A DNA stretch of 64,000 nt from Mycolicibacterium sp. J2 (GTDB taxonomy: Bacteria; Actinomycetota; Actinomycetes; Mycobacteriales; Mycobacteriaceae): contig NZ_JAPFPY010000013.1 in assembly GCF_026240945.1 (NCBI RefSeq), positions 1 through 64,000 on the forward strand, in the 5' to 3' direction. Shown here piece after piece: positions 1 to 8,034 of this stretch. Under the pieces are notes generated by a model. It was not told the origin of the DNA, did no database searches, and saw nothing but the letters and a program-made list of their open reading frames with translations. Position numbers and translations under genes: made by a program. How positions within the stretch are numbered: the stretch's first letter is position 1; each line of letters opens with the position of its first letter.

Positions 1-43
1 GCCGCCACCGCCTGACCAACCGCCGAAAGGCCCGACCCGAACA

Positions 44-1591
44 TCACAGGAAAAGCTGGGTAGACCAGCAACTACCGACTGCCCACGATCTGGGGCCATG
101 ACAAAAATCAGCCCCAAGAACCTCAACAGGGTCGATCCACGGATCGAGGATTAGTGCTGCGAGGGCATCCGCGAACTCGCCGAGTGGGATTGCATCGGCG
201 TCACTGACCTGGCGGACTGATGCGTTGTAGCCCGCGGACAGTCGGCACTGTGCCTGGATTCTGTCCAAACCTATGTTGACGAAAGAGCGGGCCTGCCGGT
301 CATGGACCGACCGCGCCACCCATTCGTCGTGGGTCGGAGGTTCGGCGGCTTTGAATGCTTCGTCCATATCCAAGGCCGACTTGAAGACTCCGGAATAGCC
401 CATTCGGCCAGCCAGAGGGGCAGGACCCTCGAGGTAGGTAACGACGAGTTCCGGCGCGCGCATGAGTGCGACGTGGTGAACCGATGCCTTCGTGCGTCGT
501 GCTCCGAGAGGAACCGGCCTGTCGGGCAAGTCCGCGGGCGCAACGGGGTCTTTCTTGATGGCCAGTCGTCCTAATTTCCTCGATGGTCGCAAACTGCGGA
601 TTTCGGAGTCGATCATGAATTCGTCCGCGATGGTCGCCTCGGGCTCTTGGCGCAACCTATCCATGGCTTCAACGAATCCTCGCAGCTGCGGGTGCATCCT
701 CGGATTGGGGATTCGCACTTTCCTGCCATTGTCGGTAATAGAGATCTTCATGGTGTGTTGCGCGCCGCCCGGGGTGTCGATCATGCGGGGCCAAAAGTTC
801 CAGGCGACTGCTTCAGCAATGAAGTCCATCGTTGCGTCTGTGCCATCGCCGGCTTCGATGGTGATGGACGGAGCGACGATAAGAACCGAGGTGCCCAGAT
901 CTTCGGCGCTGGCGCGGGGTGGAAGGCCCAGGGCCGAAGCTATCTGTTCGGCATCGCGCCCGGTGACCGGCTCTGGTACGCCATCCGCCATTCGGCCCCA
1001 CCAATGTCGACCCGTGAAAGGCAGACCTTCGACATCGAAGGTATGGCCGAGGGCGCATCCCAATATCCGTCGTTCCAACTGTCCGTCGTCGGTCCTGCAC
1101 AGGCTGTCGATGATTACGGTCCGAGCCGCACTTGCGATGTAGAAGGCGGCCTTGCCATAACCGAACGATCCGCCGCCGAAGTCCTTGTCGGGCGGTTGGC
1201 CGATGTTTCGAATGAAGTCGACGAAGTCGCGTGGTTCTCCGGGACGGTCGGCGCGCGTCGGGCCGGCGAGCCCGTGCGTACCGAAATCGGCGAAGTAGAG
1301 CGTGTGCATACCTTCGCACATCTCTTCGTCAAGCGTAAGGCCTGGTGGCGGATCGACAAGAATGTGGTTGCGCAGGAATGACGCGCCGGCCTGATCAAGG
1401 GTGGAGCGACCGACTTCAACGCGGATTCGAGGTGATTCGGGTCGCTTGGCATCCCAACAGTTTTGGATTGCTTCGCGTACCAACACTTCCAGTGGCTCGG
1501 TATCCGGGCGTCCGAGTTGATTTAGCACGCCGATGGCGGCCAGGCCGCCTGTCGCGTTGTAAGGCTCGGAGTAGCGCTCCATCGGCTTCAT
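44..1591 (-). CDS. GHKL (MutL/MORC-like) ATP-binding protein of a Z1-type defence module
   Basis: A 515-aa protein with a GHKL ATPase fold signature near its N-terminus. The N-box has E40, N44 and D47 within REAIQNCWDA, followed by the D102-F-G-T-H-G loop and a glycine-rich lid (GGGSFGYGK, about 139-147). This is the ATP-site layout of MutL, Hsp90 and MORC proteins. The C-terminal half carries no motif I recognise. Its start overlaps the stop of the upstream DUF4420 gene (ATGA), so it is the last visible gene of a coupled operon. MORC-like ATPases linked to Z1 and PD-(D/E)XK proteins are known from predicted restriction and anti-phage loci; an ATP-driven DNA-clamp role here is inference. The 43 bases beyond it to the window edge are uninterpretable. 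Confidence 0.8.
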   Translation of the reverse strand: MKPMERYSEPYNATGGLAAIGVLNQLGRPDTEPLEVLVREAIQNCWDAKRPESPRIRVEVGRSTLDQAGASFLRNHILVDPPPGLTLDEEMCEGMHTLYFADFGTHGLAGPTRADRPGEPRDFVDFIRNIGQPPDKDFGGGSFGYGKAAFYIASAARTVIIDSLCRTDDGQLERRILGCALGHTFDVEGLPFTGRHWWGRMADGVPEPVTGRDAEQIASALGLPPRASAEDLGTSVLIVAPSITIEAGDGTDATMDFIAEAVAWNFWPRMIDTPGGAQHTMKISITDNGRKVRIPNPRMHPQLRGFVEAMDRLRQEPEATIADEFMIDSEIRSLRPSRKLGRLAIKKDPVAPADLPDRPVPLGARRTKASVHHVALMRAPELVVTYLEGPAPLAGRMGYSGVFKSALDMDEAFKAAEPPTHDEWVARSVHDRQARSFVNIGLDRIQAQCRLSAGYNASVRQVSDADAIPLGEFADALAALILDPWIDPVEVLGADFCHGPRSWAVGSCWSTQLFL

Positions 1592-2583
1592 AGGCCTGAA
1601 CCCGCGGCCACGGTCGCCGTAACCATCCTGTATTTGTCCGCGTTCAGCGCACGATCCGCGTTCTGAGAAAAATCAATGACGTACGTGATGTCCACAATCC
1701 CGGAAGGGCGCTGACCGCCAATGAAGGACTCGGGAACAATTCGTGGAGTCTGATCGTCGACGGGCAGCGTCATTCGTTCGAGTAAATCGAAGGTGATTAT
1801 GTCGGTGGCGGGCAGGTCCACCGCTGCAACCCCGCTGGCGGTCAGCGCGCGGAAGAGTTGCTCCGCTGATACTCCCGCATCCAGCAGTTCGTCCACTAAC
1901 GCTGTCAGGCGGAGTTGACCGCCGTGAACTGACTCCAAGCGCACAAAGTGTAGATACAGGTGACCGTCCTCAGGCGGTAGGAGTTGGTCCTCCCCGTGGA
2001 TGGTCACTCGATACCCGGTGTGAGCGCGTGTGGTTTTGACTTCCACGGCCGTCGTTCCGCCGCGGAGGTCGTGACGTTGACCGAAGGGTCCCGACCAGAA
2101 AGCTATGTCGACCAGTCCGGAGTTCTGCACCGCGTCCTTGACGACGAGCAGCTCTCCGAGAATTGCCGCGATCTTGTCGACGCTCGGCGGACCTGATGGT
2201 GGAACCAGGAAGTTCTTCCAGCTAGCGAGGACGTTCTTGACCGCATCGGAAGGTGCTTCGGCCGATGCAGCTATCCGCTGGATGACCGCGGCTGCGAAGT
2301 GATCGAAGACCTCTGATAGCGCCGGGAAGAGGCATGTGATGTCGAGGACGCGGAGGTCCTTACCAGCGATCCGCAACGGACGCGTTGAGACCGCCAGTGT
2401 TGTCACGCCTGGGTCGATCTCGACGTCTGATTGGGTTCGGAGAAGCAGGTGCTGGCGGGACTGTTCATCGATTGCGACGTAGGCGCCATCAACGGGTTCG
2501 AGAGCGAGTGTGGCTAGACCGTGGTGTTCGGCACTTCCATGAGTAGCGAGCGCCGCGAATGCAAGGCGCACTTCGTCGATCAC
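1588..2583 (-). CDS. DUF4420 PD-(D/E)XK-type putative nuclease
   Basis: A 331-aa protein of the DUF4420 / PD-(D/E)XK type. The likely active site is D172 in GQRHDLRGG followed by E181-V-K183 in TTAVEVKTT, the D...ExK arrangement of restriction-like nucleases. An upstream acidic residue (E144, ILGELL) could complete the metal site. The start overlaps the Z1 gene stop by 4 nt and the stop overlaps the GHKL gene start, so the genes are probably made stoichiometrically. Members of this family sit beside Z1 and GHKL genes in predicted defence loci, where this protein would be the DNA-cleaving subunit. Nuclease activity is inferred from the motif only. Confidence 0.8.
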   Translation of the reverse strand: MIDEVRLAFAALATHGSAEHHGLATLALEPVDGAYVAIDEQSRQHLLLRTQSDVEIDPGVTTLAVSTRPLRIAGKDLRVLDITCLFPALSEVFDHFAAAVIQRIAASAEAPSDAVKNVLASWKNFLVPPSGPPSVDKIAAILGELLVVKDAVQNSGLVDIAFWSGPFGQRHDLRGGTTAVEVKTTRAHTGYRVTIHGEDQLLPPEDGHLYLHFVRLESVHGGQLRLTALVDELLDAGVSAEQLFRALTASGVAAVDLPATDIITFDLLERMTLPVDDQTPRIVPESFIGGQRPSGIVDITYVIDFSQNADRALNADKYRMVTATVAAGSGL

Positions 2584-5252
2584 GTGAGATCCGCCTCGGT
2601 CTCGATAGGTTCATCGCCTTCGTCGGGAACCTCCACTTCGACATTGGGCATGGCAGCAACGTCGGCGGTTACATAGTCGACATTCGCTCTCGCCGAACGG
2701 CTTTGGGGGAAGACAAGGCCAACGCCGACAACATGCTCGATCGCGTTCAGAGCTTCACGTGTTTTCGCAGTGCCTCGAACAGGTCTGCTGTCCTTGGACA
2801 CTGGGTACAGGAGGAGCAGGCCCGATCCATCCCCGAAGCCGCCGTGCGATGGATCGCTACGGTATCTCGCCAGGTCGGCAGGGCTGGTTTCCGCCGTCAG
2901 TAAACCGTCAGGCAGTTGAATGTCGATGACGCGATCGTGCCGGCTCATCAGAGCCTTGATGTCGGCGTAGGTGTTGGTTCCGATCTGCAGAAGTCTCGCT
3001 CGATTTATGCAGCCTGTTTGCTTGCCGGTTCCGAGGTCGATGTCTCCCAGATAGTCAGACTCGGAGGTGCGGCCCATGATCGCGACGTTGAAGCGCAGCA
3101 GTTCGCCTTCGTCGCGTCGGTCGAGGATGTAGCGACTAATCAGTGGGCTGTCCAAGTCGCGGCTGTTCTCGTGGAAGTGATACATCGACAAGAAGCTGAC
3201 GATGTGGTGTGAGTCAATACCTTCAAAGATGGTGATCCCGTCGCGTGGACTCCACTCTTTTTCGGGCTGCATGGTCATCAGCAGCGTCCGTGCAGCTTCG
3301 ACGTTGTCGACCAACCACTCTGGGTCACGGTGGTTGAAGAGGATCGTCTGCAGGCGTCGGCCGGCATATGAGGCCTCCGCCGTGCGAGCGTTCTGCATCT
3401 TCGCTGCTGAGGTAATGGCGAGCGACGGGTGCGTGCGGATTCTGACGCCGAACTGTTCGGGTGTCAGGTGTTCTACCTCGAGTCGTTCGACGTCGTAGCG
3501 GATCTCCTGCTCGACAGTGGCGAGGTGGTGGAACCAGCCTCGCATTTCGTCGGTCATCCAAATGCGCGTCAGATCCGCATAACCATTACGGTAGCCGAAC
3601 CAGCGACCCATTTGGAGCAGGGTGTCGTAGGCCGATGCTGTACGTACGAAGAAAGAAACGGCGAGTCCTTCCAACGTCAAGCCGCGGGAAAGGGTGTTGC
3701 CTCCGACCGCGACGATGACGCGAGGGTTCTCATCGTCAAAGGACAGGCGTTCTGGGCTCCTAGAGTTGTCCACAATCACCTCCGCGACCTCAGCAACTTC
3801 ATTCACGGCGGCGGCGATTTCGTCCCAGCTCAATGTGTTCCAGCCGAAATCGCCCGCTGGAACGCGCCCGCATTCGTTCTCCCACTGCGCCCGCAGCGCT
3901 TGCAGAAGAGCCTCGTCGCCCCGTTGGAGTCGTTTGTTCAGTAGGTCGAGGTGATCGCGGATGGCCTCAGCTGTTCGTTCGTGGACGTCGATGTGTTGGG
4001 AGGTGTGGACGAGTGCTGTTGCGTGGGGATTTCCCTTACCGCGGACACGTCGCGCTGCCGTACTCATCAGGAAGTAGCGCAACGCCTCATCGAGGCTGTC
4101 GGTCACCCGTGGATCGAACTCGTGACGCTTGGCCGCGCCTTTTGGTTTGAGGTCGTCCAGCTCACCCGCCGGAACGGAGCGGACGAAGTCATGCCCATCG
4201 TCGCCGACATCAGTGTCATCAAAATCCAGCGGCTCGCGTCCGAAGATCGCTTCAGGACCGATGTAGGGAAGGGGCCGCGGAAGATCGACGATGAAATCGC
4301 GGGGATAGAGATCCTCGTAGTCGCCTGGATCAATGAGAACGTTTGCAAAGGGGGTCGCCGTGTACCCGACGTATGCGGACTTCGGTACCTTGTTCACGAT
4401 GTCCCGGATGAGGCCGTTAATACGCGAAGGTTGCCGATCGGGTTTGGCGGTGTTGACGGTTGCTTGATCAGCCTCATCATCGATAATCAGCACTGGGCAG
4501 GCGGCCAGCACCTCGGGCCGCGCGGAGAACAGCCACTTCCTAAGGGACAGGAGCCGAGATCCGTTCTTCTTGACCACTGCCAGAACGCACTGACGTTGCG
4601 TCGACAGCAGCGCGTCGACGTTCGCGGTCGGCCGGAAATCTTGTTCGTCGGTAAGGCGGTGCCAGATATTGCTGTTCTGTTCCCAGAGCTGTTCGTTCAA
4701 GCGATCCTGAGTCTGTTGACGCAACGCGTCATGGATGCCGGACAGGACGACGAACATCCGATAGCCAGCGTCGGCAGCTTTCGCTATGACCGCGGTGAAG
4801 TTGGTGGTCTTGCCGCTCTGCACATACCCGAGAACAAGTCCGCGGCAATGGTATTCGCCCTTACCGGCCGGATTGGGAAGGTTCGCGACAACCTTTGTTG
4901 ATGACTTGTCAAGGTCGGCAATCATGTCCTCGTTCCACCCCTCATCGGTGAGGATCTCGACTAACGCCGCCCAGTTCTTGTCGGTTGCACGCGGCCCCGG
5001 ATACCAGGACTCGATGTTTCCTGCGACAACCGACGTCGGGATTTGGGCGTTGCGGATCCGCTCACTCAACTCTCGGATCCGCTCGGCCGCCGCCTCCGCC
5101 TTCTGTGCGTCGCCTGTCTCGGAAAGTTCGGCGACGGCCTGCTCCAACGTCAGGGAAGGACTGTCCCGGAGAATGCGCGCCAGCGCCCGAACGTACGCGT
5201 CCTCAGCGGCGAGGGCGTCCAAACTGTCTGGCCCGTCGAGCGCAAGATTCAT
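2580..5252 (-). CDS. Z1 domain-containing P-loop NTPase (defence module)
   Basis: About 890 aa. A P-loop lies at residues 142-150 (GYVQSGKTT), a DDEAD Walker B at 258-262, and a TAT motif (YTATPF) at about 298-300. A QMGRWFGYR segment further on resembles superfamily-2 helicase motif VI, and the Z1 domain is expected in this C-terminal half. It is therefore a large helicase-like ATPase. I chose the ATG at 5252 because it overlaps the stop of the preceding 82-aa gene (TGATG); an in-frame ATG at 5291 would overlap that gene by 40 nt. Z1 proteins occur with GHKL ATPases and PD-(D/E)XK proteins, as seen here. DNA translocation or remodelling during restriction is inference. Confidence 0.82.
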   Translation of the reverse strand: MNLALDGPDSLDALAAEDAYVRALARILRDSPSLTLEQAVAELSETGDAQKAEAAAERIRELSERIRNAQIPTSVVAGNIESWYPGPRATDKNWAALVEILTDEGWNEDMIADLDKSSTKVVANLPNPAGKGEYHCRGLVLGYVQSGKTTNFTAVIAKAADAGYRMFVVLSGIHDALRQQTQDRLNEQLWEQNSNIWHRLTDEQDFRPTANVDALLSTQRQCVLAVVKKNGSRLLSLRKWLFSARPEVLAACPVLIIDDEADQATVNTAKPDRQPSRINGLIRDIVNKVPKSAYVGYTATPFANVLIDPGDYEDLYPRDFIVDLPRPLPYIGPEAIFGREPLDFDDTDVGDDGHDFVRSVPAGELDDLKPKGAAKRHEFDPRVTDSLDEALRYFLMSTAARRVRGKGNPHATALVHTSQHIDVHERTAEAIRDHLDLLNKRLQRGDEALLQALRAQWENECGRVPAGDFGWNTLSWDEIAAAVNEVAEVAEVIVDNSRSPERLSFDDENPRVIVAVGGNTLSRGLTLEGLAVSFFVRTASAYDTLLQMGRWFGYRNGYADLTRIWMTDEMRGWFHHLATVEQEIRYDVERLEVEHLTPEQFGVRIRTHPSLAITSAAKMQNARTAEASYAGRRLQTILFNHRDPEWLVDNVEAARTLLMTMQPEKEWSPRDGITIFEGIDSHHIVSFLSMYHFHENSRDLDSPLISRYILDRRDEGELLRFNVAIMGRTSESDYLGDIDLGTGKQTGCINRARLLQIGTNTYADIKALMSRHDRVIDIQLPDGLLTAETSPADLARYRSDPSHGGFGDGSGLLLLYPVSKDSRPVRGTAKTREALNAIEHVVGVGLVFPQSRSARANVDYVTADVAAMPNVEVEVPDEGDEPIETEADLT

Positions 5253-5500
5253 CAATGCTCCCGATCCGCGCGGCTTGCCTGAGGGAGGCAAAGCGTCGGG
5301 AACACTCGGGCGAAGATGACCATCAACTCACCCGCGTGCTGCTCATCAATCTGCAGAACCTGGCTCGTGGTGCCGTCCGATGCGTAGGTTTCCAGTTGTA
5401 GGAGACCCTCGCTCCGGTCGTATGTCCATCCGCAGTCGACTCGGGTCTTATAACTGACCGTCCTGTCGCTCCGGTACTTGAAGCCAGTGATCAACGCCAT
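5252..5500 (-). CDS. hypothetical 82-aa protein, first gene of the Z1 operon
   Basis: I do not recognise this protein with certainty. It is small (82 aa), has no membrane segment, and looks beta-rich at the N-terminus (RSDRTVSYKTRVDCGWTY), followed by an acidic stretch with a short helix and a basic tail. It is the promoter-proximal gene; its TGA overlaps the ATG of the Z1 gene, so translation is coupled. It could be a small regulator, an adaptor or an immunity component of the module. Its codon use is less G+C-biased than the core genes to the right, like the rest of the island. Confidence 0.6.
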   Translation of the reverse strand: MALITGFKYRSDRTVSYKTRVDCGWTYDRSEGLLQLETYASDGTTSQVLQIDEQHAGELMVIFARVFPTLCLPQASRADREH

Positions 5501-5541
5501 CGCAATTCGCCCCCTCGGGCCTAGTACGGCCCAGCCCGCAA

Positions 5542-5570
5542 CCTATACAAATCCGCTTTTCACCGAGCAA
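5542..5570 (-). promoter_or_regulatory. candidate promoter of the Z1 defence operon
   Basis: On the minus strand, TTGCTC (5570-5565) is followed after exactly 17 nt by TATAGG (5547-5542), a plausible sigma-A-type -35/-10 pair. It points into the 82-aa gene that begins at 5500 and leaves a leader of about 35 nt. It was found by eye only. The rest of the 5501-5704 interval shows no further gene. Confidence 0.4.
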
Positions 5571-5704
5571 ATTACCGCGCGGCGGCGACGTGCGGGCCGA
5601 TTACGCGAGTGCCCAAACAGGTTCCGGGCGTAGGTGGGTGGAGTACTCGGCGTCCAAGTCTCCGAACGTCGGCGGAACACACCACAGGACTCAGGCCCCA
5701 CACC

Positions 5705-5741
5705 AAACACAAAGGCCACGAACTCCGGAGAGTCCGTGGCC
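5705..5741 (-). terminator. intrinsic terminator downstream of tRNA-Leu
   Basis: A near-perfect 28-nt inverted repeat at 5714-5741 (GGCCACG ... CGTGGCC, with an inner GACTC/GAGTT stem and a four-base loop). On the minus strand it is followed by the T-rich tract TTTGTGTTT (5713-5705). It lies 28 nt past the encoded CCA of tRNA-Leu and would end its transcript before the Z1 operon. Confidence 0.75.
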
Positions 5742-5769
5742 TTATGCCTGCAGTTCGTAGAACCGCTCG

Positions 5770-5855
5770 TGGTGGGCGAAGGGGGACTTGAACCCCCACG
5801 TCCCGAAGGACACTGGCACCTGAAGCCAGCGCGTCTGCCATTCCGCCACTCGCCC
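5770..5855 (-). tRNA. leuT: tRNA-Leu (anticodon CAG)
   Basis: A complete class II tRNA on the minus strand. The acceptor GGGCGAG pairs with TTCGCCC, then come discriminator A and an encoded CCA (5772-5770). The anticodon arm CTGGC-TTCAGGT-GCCAG carries CAG. There is a long variable arm and a TpsiC arm GGGGG-TTCAAGT-CCCCC. M. tuberculosis leuT also lies next to fhaA, so the position is conserved. The accessory Z1 operon starts just beyond its 3' end, the usual side for tRNA-targeting integrases. Confidence 0.95.
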
Positions 5856-5868
5856 GAATGACCGCGCA

Positions 5869-5898
5869 ACCGTATCACCACAGCCCCACCGGACCCAA
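5869..5898 (-). promoter_or_regulatory. candidate promoter of tRNA-Leu
   Basis: On the minus strand, TTGGGT (5898-5893) and TACGGT (5874-5869) are separated by 18 nt. They sit about 14 nt upstream of the tRNA 5' end. The match to a housekeeping promoter is fair, not strong. The remaining bases up to fhaA at 6072 hold no recognisable gene. Confidence 0.35.
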
Positions 5899-6071
5899 AC
5901 CGCCAGATCGGAATCAAGATCACGCGTCCTGACCTGCCGCGACCCGATTCTCAGAGTTCTGTTGGTCACGCATCCCAGCAGTGGGCCGATAACATGCGTG
6001 TGAGCAGTGTGGCCACAGCGACACGCGAACACGCGGGGGCACGGCACGACGACAACAGAAGGGGCGGTGCG

Positions 6072-7472
6072 ATGGGTCTGGCAGACCGTATCGAACGTCG
6101 CCTCGAATCGAGTGTCGGCGATGCTTTCGCCCGGGTCTTCGGCGGATCACTCGTTCCGCAAGAGGTCGAAGCGCTGTTACGTCGTGAAGCCGAGGCCCAT
6201 GCCCGTGAGGTCGGGGGTGGCCGCATTTTGGCCCCCAACGACTACGTCATTACGCTCAGCAACACTGATTACCAGAACGTGAGCGCCGATCCGGAACGGA
6301 CGTCGTCGACATTTGCCAGACACCTGCAAGGTTTTATTCATGACCAGGGATGGCAAACGTATGGTGATGTGGTCGTCAGGTTCGAGGCCGCATCGACGCT
6401 GCACACCGGACAGTTTCGTGCCCGTGGAGCGGTCAACCCCGACTCGTCCACCGGCACGCCTGCCCCACCCCAGCACGACCGCCCGTCCACCGCACAACCA
6501 GGAGTACCAGCGATGACCGACAACCCGAGCTACCGCGGCCAGGGACAGGGGCGGCCCGGCGACGAACAGTACGACGAGCGCTACCGCCAGCAGGAAGAGC
6601 GTGGCGGCTACCCGCCCGAGCACGGCGCCCACCCGGACCAGGGTGGCTACCCGCCGCGTCAGGGTGGCTACCCCGACCAGGGTTACCCGCCGCCGCCGGC
6701 CCCGCCGTCCTACGAGCAGCGTCCGCCGGCCGGCTACGGCCAGCCGCCCGCCGGTTACCCCGACCAGGGCTACCGTCAGCAGCCGCCGGCCGGGTACCCG
6801 CAGCCGCCGGCCTCCCCGCCGCCCGGTTACGGCGAGTACGACTACGGCCGCCCGCCTGCCCCGCCGCGCGCGGACGAGGGCTACGGACGCCCGCCCGCGC
6901 CGTCCTACCCGGATCAGGGCGGTTACCCCGACCAGGGCGGCTACGGCCGCGACTACGGCCGCCAGGACTACGCCGCGCCCGCCGCCCCGCAGGCACCGGA
7001 CTACGGCCGCTACGGTGAGCCGCCCGCGGCGCCCGGCTACCCGGACACCGGCTACGGCGAGCCCGAGGGCTACGGCCAGGGTTACGGCCAACCGGCCGGA
7101 GCCGGCTATGGCCAGGACTACGGGCAGGGCTACGGTGCCGCGGAGCCCGCCGGTCCCGCTGCGTACGGCGGCTACGCCGGCGCCGGGGCGACGGTCACGC
7201 TGCAGCTCGACGACGGCAGCGGGCGCACCTACCAGCTGCGCGAGGGCGCCAACGTGATCGGCCGCGGGCAGGACGCCCAGTTCCGGCTGCCCGACACCGG
7301 GGTGTCCCGGCGTCATCTGGAGATCCGCTGGGACGGTCAGGTCGCGCTGCTGTCGGACCTGAACTCCACCAACGGCACCACGGTGAACAACGCCCCGGTG
7401 CAGGAGTGGCAGCTGGCCGACGGCGACGTCATCCGGCTGGGCCACTCCGAGATCATCGTCCGCGTCCACTGA
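6072..7472 (+). CDS. fhaA: FHA domain protein FhaA
   Basis: 466 aa from the ATG at 6072, preceded by AGAAGGGG; a longer in-frame start at 5994 is less likely. The N-terminal ~115 residues form the DUF3662 domain (starting GLADRIERRLESSVGDAF). A long low-complexity linker of Gly, Pro, Tyr and Gln repeats (GGYPDQGY-like) fills about 140-365. The C-terminal FHA domain (about 370-466) has GRG, SRRH and STNG phosphothreonine-binding motifs. In M. tuberculosis the FhaA FHA domain binds phosphorylated MurJ and restrains lipid II flipping; murJ is at 42845-46375 in this window. FhaA heads the cell-growth kinase cluster, with 94 nt before fhaB. Confidence 0.95.
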   Translation: MGLADRIERRLESSVGDAFARVFGGSLVPQEVEALLRREAEAHAREVGGGRILAPNDYVITLSNTDYQNVSADPERTSSTFARHLQGFIHDQGWQTYGDVVVRFEAASTLHTGQFRARGAVNPDSSTGTPAPPQHDRPSTAQPGVPAMTDNPSYRGQGQGRPGDEQYDERYRQQEERGGYPPEHGAHPDQGGYPPRQGGYPDQGYPPPPAPPSYEQRPPAGYGQPPAGYPDQGYRQQPPAGYPQPPASPPPGYGEYDYGRPPAPPRADEGYGRPPAPSYPDQGGYPDQGGYGRDYGRQDYAAPAAPQAPDYGRYGEPPAAPGYPDTGYGEPEGYGQGYGQPAGAGYGQDYGQGYGAAEPAGPAAYGGYAGAGATVTLQLDDGSGRTYQLREGANVIGRGQDAQFRLPDTGVSRRHLEIRWDGQVALLSDLNSTNGTTVNNAPVQEWQLADGDVIRLGHSEIIVRVH

Positions 7473-7566
7473 GCGGCGCCGAGCTGGCACTTCGCCCTCG
7501 AGCCGATGGGCGCCCCAGTATCGTGACGGTGCCGATGATCGTGAGACCAGGCGGGGAGGACGTCAG

Positions 7567-8034
7567 ATGCAGGGGCTAGTACTGCAGCTGACACGGGTTG
7601 GTTTCCTGTTGCTGCTGTGGTTGTTCATCTGGTCGGTGCTGCGCATCCTGCGCACCGATATCTATGCCCCGACCGGGGCGGTGATGGTGCGCCGCGGACT
7701 GGCGCTGCGGGGCTCGCTGCTGCCCAACCGGGAGCGGCGCCACATCGCCAAGCACATGGTCGTCACCGAGGGCGCACTGGCCGGCACGCGGATCACCCTG
7801 GGCAGCCAACCGGTGCTGATCGGGCGGGCGGACGACTCGACACTGGTGCTCACCGACGACTATGCGTCGACACGGCACGCCAGGCTGTCCCCACGGGGCT
7901 CGGAATGGTACGTCGAGGACCTAGGATCGACCAACGGTACATACCTTGACAGGGCGAAGGTGACGACGGCGGTAAGGGTTCCGATGGGAACGCCGGTACG
8001 AATCGGCAAGACGGTAATCGAGTTGCGGCCGTGA
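7567..8034 (+). CDS. fhaB: FHA domain protein FhaB (FipA)
   Basis: 155 aa, with one N-terminal membrane segment (about residues 10-28, LLLLWLFIWSVLRIL) and a cytoplasmic FHA domain (about 70-150) bearing GRADDSTLVL, STRHA and STNGTYL. The size and the Rv0019c-equivalent position match mycobacterial FhaB, a PknA/PknB substrate linked to FtsZ-FtsQ assembly. A GGGGAGGA Shine-Dalgarno precedes the ATG. Its stop overlaps the GTG start of pstP by 4 nt, beginning a run of coupled genes through pknB. Confidence 0.93.
   Translation: MQGLVLQLTRVGFLLLLWLFIWSVLRILRTDIYAPTGAVMVRRGLALRGSLLPNRERRHIAKHMVVTEGALAGTRITLGSQPVLIGRADDSTLVLTDDYASTRHARLSPRGSEWYVEDLGSTNGTYLDRAKVTTAVRVPMGTPVRIGKTVIELRP

Noticed and set aside
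6177..7490. A 437-codon open frame antisense to fhaA
   Set aside because: It mirrors the G+C-rich repeat linker of fhaA, has a composition of Arg/Val/Gly without domains, and lacks a ribosome-binding site. fhaA is strongly supported.
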